Shown: positions 1 to 7,026, counted from the first letter of the stretch. The stretch: 9,690 bases of DNA from Candidatus Peregrinibacteria bacterium (GCA_020849575.1 JADLFY010000127.1:1-9690), one strand, 5' to 3'. Made by a program: numbers and translations. The notes: generated by a model from the sequence alone, not told the origin.

Positions 1-1
1 C

Positions 2-2356
2 GAACAATATTTAAATGAGATCGACCGCGACCATATTGCTTTAATGGAGGCTTTGGTAGAGCCTAAAATGAGAGTGTTTGTGTTGCCGGATGGTAATGAA
101 AGGGATAAGCAGAAACAGGCCAAGGATTACACTGATGGTGGTAATAATGTTGTGAAGACTATTGAAAGTCTGGTGAATAGAGGTGATGTGGAGCTGGCAA
201 TTTTTGGAATTTTATCCAGGGAAAATATTGAGAAAAGAAGTGATGAGTTTTTTGATGAATTGTATCTGGCCTTTTTCAAATTGGCTTTGGGTATGGAAAT
301 GGAAGGAATGCTGATCAGGGATGATGTCAGACTTTATTTGGAAGGAAATTTGAATGGTTTGCGTAAAAAGGGCAAGGCGGCTAATAGGTTGGCTGATATG
401 ATTGAATTGGTTATCGCCAAAACCTCAGCGATTGCTGTACCGAAATTGCAGGTTGGTTTTGGAATTGATTATGCACCCACTACTTTGGGAGACAGGAAAG
501 TTAATATGCTGCTCAGAACCGGTATGGAAAAGCCCAATGCTTTCAGATCAAGTGGTTTGGATGTAAATGAGGAAGTGGTTTGTGTGCCATTGACTGATTT
601 GTGGCCAAGTACGGATCCTCAAAAACTGAATCGTCTTGTGGATAAAGTGAAAGAGGATTTGCCGAAACGGTTTTCTGCGCATGAATTGCAAGTAATTACT
701 GCTATTGATGATCATAGAATTACTAACAGAAGACTGGCTTTGTCGATTGTGGGCCGGGATAATTTGGAAACTACCCGCGGAAAAATCGATTCAATGATTG
801 AGACAAATAGAGAATTAATGGCAAGACTGAAAATATATTATTTGCAGGACAACGTCTGGGTACCTTTAATAAACCCAAATACAGCGGCGAAAAATACCAT
901 ACTGGTGTATCCCAGTGGGCGGGATATGTCTATGGATGTAACGAGAAAATATGCTTTTGTGGTTGCTCCGGGGCAATCCGATAAATTTGTTTTTCCCAGG
1001 ACTACTCTGCTTAAATATTCTACGGTAATTGCCACCGAGAATTCCATAGAAGGCATACGTGCCGGTATCATACAGGGGTTTGAGTTTGTTGATACAGTAC
1101 CTTCTCTTCAGGGAGGACAAAGAGAAATCAAAAAGCAAGCACCATCTAAAACTGATTGGTCTGAATTTAATTATTTGAAAGCCGGTAAAGGCGGATATGA
1201 AAAATTGGGTCATCTTCAGGAATACAACAAAAAAGCTGATGCCTTTGCCAATCGTTGTGTGAATTGGGCGAAAAGCAGAGGTATAACTTTTGATAAACCC
1301 GAACAATTAAGGGCCTCTTTGAATTATGCCTATACCTGCTTTTTCATGACCAGTTATGATAATCATCCTGACTGGAAGATGTGGGATGCCGACGCAGAAA
1401 GACTGGCAATGAATTCGGCCATGTATATGTTTGTAACTTATTTATGGGATGACCGGGTTTATGATTTGGAAATGAATCATCAAAACAAAGCAGATGAACT
1501 GGAATTTGCCACTGGTGCTTTGATTGGAGCGGTAGGAGTTGGTGGTAACGTTGCTGATTTCCGCAAAGATGGCGAGAGACAAACCTTTAATGTAGTTAAA
1601 TCACTGGTATTGATGATCAGAGATTTGGGAACTTCGCTTGATCAATCGACTGGTTCGGGTAAATTTTCTGATCGCTGGAGACAGAAAATGGCTAATTTGA
1701 TTAAATCTCACCATAATGAATATTTCCTGAAGAACAATATACCTTTTGAAAACAAAAGACTGCAGAATGTCGGGGAAATTGCAGCAATGAACGGTTATGT
1801 CGAAAACCGCATGGCTGTTGCTGATGCTCCGGAAAAACGCTTATGGACATATATTTATGGTATTGAAGAAAGTATTGGAGCGTCAATGACTTTTGAAATA
1901 TTGATGGCCAGTTTACCGGGAATGGATTCAATGCCGAAGCCTGTTCTGAAAAAATTTGAAGATGTATTCAGTATGATTAATATTTATTACCGTTTATTGA
2001 ATGATGCAGCAGAAGTTTTCCGGCCAAGCTATGACAAGGAGGGTGGCGATAATGCAGTGACAATATTGCTGGATAGATATGAAAAGGATGAGCAAGAATC
2101 CAAAGATGTATTATTGAGAACAACTGTAGATGTGTTGCGAATGTCCAGGGAATTAAAGGCAGAAATTTTGAAGCTGAGAAAAGAGTTGCTGGAGGAATCC
2201 AGAGGAAAGGCTTGGGAGCGTTTGGCAATCGCAGTAGTGAGATCGGATATTGCGGAATTATTTTATAAAAATACCCATTATAGGGTTGCCAAAAGAGATA
2301 GAGTTAGTGCATTCTTCCAGCAGATGTATAACTCGGGTATAAATGACTCAAAGTGA
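2..2356 (+). CDS. cis-prenyltransferase / class I terpene synthase-like fusion protein (5' partial)
   Basis: The frame is open to the left edge (14 codons before the first ATG at 44), so the gene probably starts outside the window; residue numbers below count from the ATG at 44 (770 aa). Residues about 8-205 align by eye with undecaprenyl diphosphate synthase (UppS): DGN at 16-18 (the catalytic Asp region), SRENIEK at 58-64 (matching FSxENW), LQVGFGIDYAP at 135-145 (matching LNIAxNYGGR), LLRTGMEK at 156-163 (matching LIRTGGE) and LWP at 186-188. Residues about 206-370 are unassigned. Residues about 385-745 resemble a class I terpene synthase: WAKSRGI at 408-414, an aspartate-rich motif DDRVYD at 469-474, and LLNDAAEVFR at 651-660 followed by GGDN at 667-670, in the place of the NSE metal-binding motif. 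No signal peptide or membrane segment is evident, so it is probably cytosolic. Inferred role: making a prenyl diphosphate from isoprenoid precursors and then ionising or cyclising it; the product is unknown. Several active-site residues differ from the consensus in both domains. It overlaps the next gene by 14 bases. Confidence 0.72.
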   Translation, partial: EQYLNEIDRDHIALMEALVEPKMRVFVLPDGNERDKQKQAKDYTDGGNNVVKTIESLVNRGDVELAIFGILSRENIEKRSDEFFDELYLAFFKLALGMEMEGMLIRDDVRLYLEGNLNGLRKKGKAANRLADMIELVIAKTSAIAVPKLQVGFGIDYAPTTLGDRKVNMLLRTGMEKPNAFRSSGLDVNEEVVCVPLTDLWPSTDPQKLNRLVDKVKEDLPKRFSAHELQVITAIDDHRITNRRLALSIVGRDNLETTRGKIDSMIETNRELMARLKIYYLQDNVWVPLINPNTAAKNTILVYPSGRDMSMDVTRKYAFVVAPGQSDKFVFPRTTLLKYSTVIATENSIEGIRAGIIQGFEFVDTVPSLQGGQREIKKQAPSKTDWSEFNYLKAGKGGYEKLGHLQEYNKKADAFANRCVNWAKSRGITFDKPEQLRASLNYAYTCFFMTSYDNHPDWKMWDADAERLAMNSAMYMFVTYLWDDRVYDLEMNHQNKADELEFATGALIGAVGVGGNVADFRKDGERQTFNVVKSLVLMIRDLGTSLDQSTGSGKFSDRWRQKMANLIKSHHNEYFLKNNIPFENKRLQNVGEIAAMNGYVENRMAVADAPEKRLWTYIYGIEESIGASMTFEILMASLPGMDSMPKPVLKKFEDVFSMINIYYRLLNDAAEVFRPSYDKEGGDNAVTILLDRYEKDEQESKDVLLRTTVDVLRMSRELKAEILKLRKELLEESRGKAWERLAIAVVRSDIAELFYKNTHYRVAKRDRVSAFFQQMYNSGINDSK

Positions 2357-3659
2357 TAAATTTGCAATTGTTGCTGCTGGAGGAGTGAATTTTAATTATT
2401 CTCTGGCCGGCTTAAACAATATTGCCGAAATGATTCTGGGTAATGCTGATCCGGATATTACCAGAGTGGAGATTTTGCAGTATTTGGAGAACAGTTTGCA
2501 GACTTTCGGAGCGGTGGCTCTGGAAGTGGATTCGAAAAAGAAGATTTTGGTGCTTAAGTCTTTTACTCAAAGTAAATTGATTATGCGTGTAATGAAAATG
2601 GTGCCACTTGATGTTTATAAATTGACTTATCCTTTGAATGCCAATGTGCTGATTTCCAGGTGTGTGAGAGAAGATAAAGTTTTGAGTTCCAGCCGTCTGC
2701 GTGATTTTTTCTATCCGGTTTTCAAATTAGGGAAAGTGTTGGATGTGGTGCAAAAAGTGCTGGGTTTGAAGCTGGCGATGGCTATGCCGATCAAGGTTAA
2801 TAGCAAAGTGATCGGGGCTTTTTTCTGTGTTTCCAAAAGAGCCAGTATGTCGCCAACGGAATTACAGTTGTTGCAGCTGTATGCCAATCTTTATGGTATT
2901 GCCCTGGAAAACAGTAAAAATATCCGAAATCTGAATAGATTGTATGAAGCTGAAAAAGAGACTTCGGCCATGCTAACTCATGAATTAAAAACACCAATAG
3001 CAATTGCCTATAATAGTTCAGAATTGCTGGGGTTTCTGATCAAAAAGTACGAAAAATCTTTTCAAAATGATTATATTGAAAAGATGCGCAGTCATCAGTT
3101 GCAGATACAGGAAAGTATTTTGAGAATGAATGGCATATTTAATTCGATTTTCAGTTTAACTGAGGTGGAAAATAATCTGACTGTCGACAATCAAAAACTC
3201 AATCTTCAAGAGAGTGTGGGCCGTATAGTTGATGTTTATCAAACCTATAAACCCGATCTGATTAAACTTAGTTATAATCATAAAATTAAAAAAGGAATTT
3301 ATTATGGTCCGGGCATACAGTTTGAACAGATAATCAGTATTGTTCTGGAAAATGCTTTTAAATATACCAAATCCGGTAAAATCGATGTGGATTTGCAGAT
3401 GGATGGTAAAAAGATGGTTTGTACCATTACTGATACCGGGCCCGGTATAGCTGATAGGGATAAGGTTAAGGTTTTTGAACGTTTTGTTCGAGCGAACAAA
3501 GCTCATTCTAAACATGAGAAAGGTTTGGGACTGGGACTTTATATTGCCAAAAAAATTGCCGAGAAGCTGAAGGGTGATATTAAACTTTTAAATAATCCGA
3601 AAACCAAGGGTTCACGTTTTGTGATAAGTTTTCCGGTTTATACGAAAAAATCTGAATAA
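2343..3659 (+). CDS. soluble GAF-domain sensor histidine kinase
   Basis: This 438-aa protein is a two-component sensor kinase that would autophosphorylate on His and pass the phosphate to a response regulator, which is not in the window. Residues about 45-190 look like a GAF sensor domain (for example LAMAMPIKVNSKVIGAFF at 144-161 and a helix before the linker). A coiled linker leads to the HisKA H-box MLTHELKTP, with His213 as the likely phospho-acceptor. The HATPase domain shows the N-box VLENAFKYT (Asn337), G1 DTGPGI at 364-369, the F-box FERF at 378-381 and G2 GLGLGL at 394-399. No transmembrane segment or signal peptide is visible, so it should sense a cytoplasmic or membrane-associated cue. 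The ATG at 2343 lies within the end of the preceding prenyltransferase/terpene synthase-like gene (14-base overlap), which implies co-transcription and possible translational coupling. No Shine-Dalgarno sequence precedes it. The ligand of the GAF domain cannot be told from sequence. Confidence 0.9.
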   Translation: MTQSDKFAIVAAGGVNFNYSLAGLNNIAEMILGNADPDITRVEILQYLENSLQTFGAVALEVDSKKKILVLKSFTQSKLIMRVMKMVPLDVYKLTYPLNANVLISRCVREDKVLSSSRLRDFFYPVFKLGKVLDVVQKVLGLKLAMAMPIKVNSKVIGAFFCVSKRASMSPTELQLLQLYANLYGIALENSKNIRNLNRLYEAEKETSAMLTHELKTPIAIAYNSSELLGFLIKKYEKSFQNDYIEKMRSHQLQIQESILRMNGIFNSIFSLTEVENNLTVDNQKLNLQESVGRIVDVYQTYKPDLIKLSYNHKIKKGIYYGPGIQFEQIISIVLENAFKYTKSGKIDVDLQMDGKKMVCTITDTGPGIADRDKVKVFERFVRANKAHSKHEKGLGLGLYIAKKIAEKLKGDIKLLNNPKTKGSRFVISFPVYTKKSE

Positions 3660-3698
3660 ATTTTAAATAATTTCAGTTTGGGAAGAGGCTTTTGGGTA

Positions 3699-3726
3699 TT
3701 GACTATTTTTAGCTATATTATATAAT
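3699..3726 (+). promoter_or_regulatory. sigma-70-type promoter for the 3750-5522 gene pair
   Basis: TTGACT (-35, 3699-3704) and TATAAT (-10, 3721-3726) are separated by 16 bases, which is close to the housekeeping consensus. Transcription would begin near 3733, giving a leader of under 20 bases before the ATG at 3750. No terminator is seen between the kinase gene and this promoter, so read-through from upstream is also possible. Confidence 0.7.
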
Positions 3727-3749
3727 AGTATGAAGTAATCATATTTTCT

Positions 3750-4646
3750 ATGAATAATCTGGCCCACAATTATGGTTCGGCTGAAGAAGGTTCGGGTCCC
3801 CGACAAAAATTGTCTGGAACATCTGTACCAAGCCAAAAAGAGCTATTCCGTCAAAGTGCTGAACAGACTTTTGAAAGGGCTCTGTTTGAATTTGAGACTG
3901 ACCGTATTATGGAGCCGTTATTGGCTAATAAAGCGGTACTAAGGCCTGTTTTTGATGGTTTGAGAGATTTCAGTATCAAGTATTTTGCCAATGCAGAAAT
4001 GGCTTTTAAAGCCAATGCCCAGCTGGAAGATCTGGAAAGTCTTTTTGATGCTGGAATGAATAGAATCGTTATGAATTGGCCACAATTGGAGGCTATGGGC
4101 ATTAAATGGCAGGAAATCTGTATTGCCATGGAAAATGCCTTTATGAAAATGGCTGGAGCCTTGTCACTGAGCGGGCAATTTAAGGCAAGTGTACAAAACT
4201 GGTATAAGGAATATGTTGATAAACAGAATCGTCAAAAACTCCTGGTAGAAAGAGACAAATTAAATGCGGAAGCCCTTTGGCATCATCAAAATCTGGCTTA
4301 TTTATCGTCTCTGGGTAAAGCCGATCAGCATGTAATCGATCAAACCAGAGCGAAAATCCTGGAAATTGATAAAAAATTGATGCTTATGCCTGGTTATACT
4401 GATTTTGATGCACCGGAAAGCAAGCCGGCTTTTAGCGTATTAACCAATAAAGTATCTTTGAATCTTGGCGATCAGGACAAATCTGGTCAAGTTCAGAGGG
4501 CTACTTTCCAGAAGCAAACGCTCGATGATGTGGTTTCCAATGGGGTGAGTAAAAAAGTTGTTCAACCTGCGTCTAAAACCCCAGAGGTAGCCAAAAAAGT
4601 TAGCTGGTACAAGAAAATTCCTTTGATTGGCAGATTGTTTGGCTAA
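3750..4646 (+). CDS. uncharacterised helical protein
   Basis: This is a 298-aa protein that I do not recognise. The first 30 or so residues are polar and probably disordered. Residues about 31-215 are strongly helical, rich in Ala, Leu, Glu and Lys, and end in a charged, probable coiled stretch (about 155-212). Residues about 218-280 are a low-complexity polar linker rich in Ser, Lys, Val and Gln. The last 14 residues, ending WYKKIPLIGRLFG, are basic and amphipathic with paired aromatic residues, which could bind a membrane or a partner protein; that is inference. There is no signal peptide or full transmembrane segment. A strong promoter lies just upstream at 3699-3726 and the next gene follows 54 bases later on the same strand, so the two are probably one transcript. 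No Shine-Dalgarno sequence is seen before the ATG. Confidence 0.75.
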   Translation: MNNLAHNYGSAEEGSGPRQKLSGTSVPSQKELFRQSAEQTFERALFEFETDRIMEPLLANKAVLRPVFDGLRDFSIKYFANAEMAFKANAQLEDLESLFDAGMNRIVMNWPQLEAMGIKWQEICIAMENAFMKMAGALSLSGQFKASVQNWYKEYVDKQNRQKLLVERDKLNAEALWHHQNLAYLSSLGKADQHVIDQTRAKILEIDKKLMLMPGYTDFDAPESKPAFSVLTNKVSLNLGDQDKSGQVQRATFQKQTLDDVVSNGVSKKVVQPASKTPEVAKKVSWYKKIPLIGRLFG

Positions 4647-4700
4647 AGTGTAATATTTCTGCTGAAATCTGCTTATAGATAAAGGCAATTAATTTTAAAT

Positions 4701-5522
4701 ATGACCCAGAAATTTGGATTTAATGATTTTAAAAGTACTGAAGAAAGAACCAGGTATGAGAGAGCTCCTACCATTCCCGATAGCATAGCGCCCGGAGCCG
4801 ACCGTTTAACTGGTCAGGGAAGCACGGTAGATGCTCAGAGAGTAAATACCGGCATGTCTTTGAAGGCAGTACTTGGAATGGCATTATTTTCTGTGGGACT
4901 CGGAGTTGCAGGGACTTATGCTATTTACAAGAAATCCGGTTGGTTTGATGAGAAGGAAAAGGCTCAGATTGTAGCAAGTGTGCCTGTGGCTAGTGTTTCG
5001 GCGCAAGAAGAGCCGGTAGATTTGCCAAATTCTATAGAATCGAATGAAGATTTTGCCAAAGTAATAGAGGCTTACAAGATTGAAACAAAACCAGTGGATT
5101 TTGAAAAACTGGCTGTCAAAAATAATTTAATGGAATCGTTGAGGCTTGTTCCTATTATCGAGCAAACGGATGGTTCTACCAGCTCTACTGACCAGTCCAA
5201 AAACCTTAAATATAAATGGGCATCCATGGAGCCAAATAAAATTAGTGAATTTGAGGATGAGGAAGTGGTAAGAGCCACTCTGATCAGACATTTGCCCTCG
5301 GCTAAGTTGTTGGATTACAGAGGTATTAAACCAATTGCAACTCTTGTGGATAAAGGAAATCCGCTGATTACCTATCACTATTATCGCTGTGTGGACAAGA
5401 AATCTGCGGGAGTTGGTTCCATTGTGATCAAGGATGCCAAACGCTATGATCGCAATACCATGCTGTATGGCTTGCAAATGCCTAAATGCAAACCAAAAGC
5501 TGATCCGAATATGGGACAATAA
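4701..5522 (+). CDS. uncharacterised single-pass membrane protein
   Basis: This 273-aa protein has no family I recognise. A polar N-terminal stretch of about 52 residues is followed by one hydrophobic segment at about 55-75 (AVLGMALFSVGLGVAGTYAI), then a Lys-containing flank and a soluble C-terminal domain of about 195 residues. Because positive charges flank both sides of the segment, topology is not certain; an outward-facing C-terminal domain is plausible. The C-terminal part contains an acidic EFEDEEVV stretch (183-190), an aromatic YHYYRC (225-230) and two cysteines, Cys230 and Cys263, that could form a disulfide if exported. It lies 54 bases after the helical protein with no terminator between, so the two are likely co-transcribed. 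The leader is AT-rich (ending TTTTAAAT) without a Shine-Dalgarno sequence. A second promoter begins at its stop codon. Confidence 0.75.
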   Translation: MTQKFGFNDFKSTEERTRYERAPTIPDSIAPGADRLTGQGSTVDAQRVNTGMSLKAVLGMALFSVGLGVAGTYAIYKKSGWFDEKEKAQIVASVPVASVSAQEEPVDLPNSIESNEDFAKVIEAYKIETKPVDFEKLAVKNNLMESLRLVPIIEQTDGSTSSTDQSKNLKYKWASMEPNKISEFEDEEVVRATLIRHLPSAKLLDYRGIKPIATLVDKGNPLITYHYYRCVDKKSAGVGSIVIKDAKRYDRNTMLYGLQMPKCKPKADPNMGQ

Positions 5523-5523
5523 T

Positions 5524-5552
5524 TTGACCGGAACAGAGAATTTTTCTATACT
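5524..5552 (+). promoter_or_regulatory. sigma-70-type promoter for leader/sRNA and the 5715 gene
   Basis: TTGACC (5524-5529) and TATACT (5547-5552) are separated by exactly 17 bases. Transcription would start around A5559. The -35 begins immediately after the stop codon of the preceding gene. This is the only good promoter seen upstream of the gene at 5715. Confidence 0.65.
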
Positions 5553-5558
5553 GCCCGC

Positions 5559-5691
5559 ATGAATAAGTCTTATCAAAACAATTTATCCTGCTGTTGCGGC
5601 TTCTACAGAGCTCTTTCCAGAGGACTTTATTCGTGTTGATAGATAAAATCTATAGAACATCAGAATCCCTCTCGAAAGAGTGGGATTTTTT
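5559..5691 (+). ncRNA. candidate small RNA or attenuator leader
   Basis: A near-consensus promoter and an intrinsic terminator bracket about 133 bases with no convincing ORF. Local structure can be seen: CTGT 5591-5594 can pair with ACAG 5605-5608, CTCT 5611-5614 with AGAG 5619-5622, and ATAGAT 5639-5644 with ATCTAT 5648-5653. A longer-range stem is possible between about 5562-5571 and 5621-5631. CTCTTTC at 5611-5617 is perfectly complementary to GAAAGAG at 5674-5680 in the terminator, and AGAGG at 5619-5623 to CCTCT at 5668-5672, so an alternative fold could block termination. It does not match signal recognition particle RNA, 6S, tmRNA or RNase P RNA features that I know. It may be a stand-alone small RNA or the regulated 5' leader of the gene at 5715. 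Confidence 0.45.
5664..5691 (+). terminator. intrinsic terminator
   Basis: AATCCCTCTC (5664-5673) pairs with GAGTGGGATT (5678-5687) around a GAAA tetraloop, with a single T-T mismatch, and is followed by a run of T to 5691. It ends the leader or small RNA and may also stop read-through from the 4701-5522 gene. Confidence 0.8.
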
Positions 5692-5714
5692 ATTTATTTA
5701 AAACTTTTAAAATT

Positions 5715-6107
5715 ATGACAATTAATAAATTTGCAATCGGTTTGTTTGAAACTGCCAATCAGGAGACTTTTTATGATGCTGCAGCTGCCCCAGAATTGGA
5801 AATAGAGGATGCTACTATTCCGACAACTTGGGCAAGACGGGAAATTGGTGTGTTTGACAGTATCGGAGCCTTAAATACTTTTTTACTGCAGAAAATGAGA
5901 ATGGTACTGGATGACAGCGAGGCCAAAGTGGCGATAGTGACTGATCAGGATTTTCTACGCAGGGTTGGTGCTGCCAATGCGGAAGTTTTGGCAACCGATT
6001 TGAAGCCAGTGTTTAATGGAGGTCTGACTGTACTGATTGACCACGGAGAAACGGTGGATTCGATGCGTGCCGCACTGGCAGAAGCTTTGGGGAGTGTTTC
6101 CAGATAG
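5715..6107 (+). CDS. uncharacterised small protein
   Basis: This 130-aa protein is not recognised. It is predicted soluble, without signal peptide or membrane segment. The N-terminal third is acidic and alanine-rich (DAAAAPELEIED), while the rest alternates helix and strand: a helix at about 50-66, the strand AKVAIVTD at 69-76, a helix with Ala and Leu at about 80-92, the strand GLTVLID at 102-108 and a final Ala-rich helix. This alternation suggests a small alpha/beta fold. The start at 5715 is the first ATG after the terminator at 5664-5691 and has an AT-rich leader (TTTTAAAATT) with no Shine-Dalgarno sequence. No promoter is visible between that terminator and the start, so expression may depend on read-through. 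A terminator follows 23 bases after the stop. Confidence 0.7.
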   Translation: MTINKFAIGLFETANQETFYDAAAAPELEIEDATIPTTWARREIGVFDSIGALNTFLLQKMRMVLDDSEAKVAIVTDQDFLRRVGAANAEVLATDLKPVFNGGLTVLIDHGETVDSMRAALAEALGSVSR

Positions 6108-6130
6108 TAAAAGTATAAATTTTATATAAT

Positions 6131-6156
6131 AAGAGCCTCATCCTGAGGCTTTTATT
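6131..6156 (+). terminator. intrinsic terminator between convergent genes
   Basis: AGCCTCA (6134-6140) and TGAGGCT (6144-6150) form a perfect stem with a TCC loop, extendable to ten pairs through a flanking AAG/TTT including one G-T wobble, and followed by TTTTATT. It ends the 5715-6107 transcript. Because the stem also has an A-rich 5' side, it could partly serve the convergent yaaA gene. Confidence 0.8.
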
Positions 6157-6175
6157 GTGCTGGAAGGTGGAGGAA

Positions 6176-6964
6176 TTATTTTGGTTTCTGTAGTTTTTTC
6201 ATGCTCAGTCCTTTCCCGCCAAATTCTTTACAGATAAAAGTTGGAATATCAGATGTACTTAATTGCTGGTCGTAATGGTAACCCAATTCATTAAAATTCT
6301 TCAGTTCGGCGATTTTTTCAATACGATTTTTGATAATCCAGTGGGCAAAGGCACCGCGGGCTATTTTGGCATGTACTACAACGAAAGATGGTTCTCCAGT
6401 CTTGGGATTGATGGTCAGGAAGCGTGGAGCGATTATTCTGGATTTATCGACAAATTTGGTAATTACATCAGAAAATTCTTCGGAGCTGAGATTGATAATG
6501 GGTTCTGACTGAGGGAGGGTGGCAGCGATGGAATCATCCCAGTATTCATAAAGATTATTGAAAGGTGGATCAGGGAGTTTGTACCCCATTTCCAGGCGAT
6601 AGGGGTAGATGCCATCCAGAGGGCGGATGATGCCATAAAGTCCGGAAAGGATGCGTAAATGTTGATGAGCGTATTGGCGATCCTGGCTAGTAAATGTTGG
6701 TGCCTGTAAACCACTGTAAATATCGCCTATAAAGCTGTCGAGGGCGAGGGAAACGGGTTTATCGGTCCAATCCTGGTACAAGGTATGAGTTTTTTGAGCC
6801 AGGACAGGAGAAAGTTTCATGGCTTTGGCCAATTGGTTGGTGGAGAGGCTTTTTAGATAATTGGCCAGTTTTTTGGTTTTTTCCAAAAGTGCTGGGGAAT
6901 GTGGAGTTTCCTTGCCAGCCGGGACAATAGTCATGGTCTTGGAGGAATGAAGCAGTATGATCAC
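6176..6964 (-). CDS. yaaA: YaaA/DUF328 family peroxide stress protein
   Basis: This 262-aa protein matches the YaaA family in length and throughout its sequence. Visible family motifs are SKTM at 8-11 (the SPAKT site), LSGLYGIIRPLD at 106-117, PYRLEMG at 121-127, INLSSEEF at 157-164 (E. coli INLASDEY), KIARG at 200-204 followed by the IIKNR helix at 210-214, and FNELGY at 224-229. In E. coli YaaA is an OxyR-controlled protein that lowers intracellular free iron and so limits Fenton damage from hydrogen peroxide; YaaA proteins also bind DNA. The start is a GTG at 6964: it gives the N-terminus IILLHSSKT, which aligns with the family start. The gene is convergent with the gene ending at 6107 and divergent from the one starting at 7065. 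No OxyR or PerR site could be recognised. Confidence 0.93.
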   Translation of the reverse strand: MIILLHSSKTMTIVPAGKETPHSPALLEKTKKLANYLKSLSTNQLAKAMKLSPVLAQKTHTLYQDWTDKPVSLALDSFIGDIYSGLQAPTFTSQDRQYAHQHLRILSGLYGIIRPLDGIYPYRLEMGYKLPDPPFNNLYEYWDDSIAATLPQSEPIINLSSEEFSDVITKFVDKSRIIAPRFLTINPKTGEPSFVVVHAKIARGAFAHWIIKNRIEKIAELKNFNELGYHYDQQLSTSDIPTFICKEFGGKGLSMKKLQKPK

Positions 6965-6987
6965 GTTTTGATGGTTATTTTGGAATT

Positions 6988-7016
6988 ATTATACTAGGGC
7001 CAGGAGTTTTTAAGAA
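6988..7016 (-). promoter_or_regulatory. possible yaaA promoter
   Basis: On the minus strand a perfect TATAAT lies at 6993-6988, preceded 17 bases upstream by a weak TTCTTA (7016-7011). Transcription would start about 15-20 bases before the GTG start codon. The -35 match is poor, which is compatible with an activated promoter, but that is speculation. Confidence 0.4.
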
Positions 7017-7026
7017 ATGATTGGCG

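Noticed and set aside
866..1306. Long minus-strand reading frame inside the fusion gene
   Set aside because: It is antisense to the well-supported plus-strand protein, has no family resemblance, and its composition (many Phe, Ile, His and Arg) is that of a reverse-complement shadow.
2379..2387. GGAGGA followed by an in-frame GTG as an alternative kinase start
   Set aside because: The spacing between the purine run and GTG is essentially zero, so it cannot act as a ribosome binding site; it is coding sequence.
3156..3515. Minus-strand reading frame over the kinase gene
   Set aside because: It lies across the conserved HisKA and HATPase motifs of the real gene and has no recognisable product.
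5127..5576. Minus-strand frame across the end of the membrane protein gene and the promoter
   Set aside because: It overlaps the 4701-5522 gene and the promoter at 5524-5552 and shows no family pattern.
5559..5691. Signal recognition particle RNA or 6S RNA as identity of the leader transcript
   Set aside because: The conserved SRP tetraloop/bulge sequence is absent, and the long double-stranded rod with central bubble of 6S is not evident.
6263..6508. Plus-strand reading frames over yaaA
   Set aside because: The minus strand carries a full-length, clearly conserved YaaA; the plus-strand frames are shadows.
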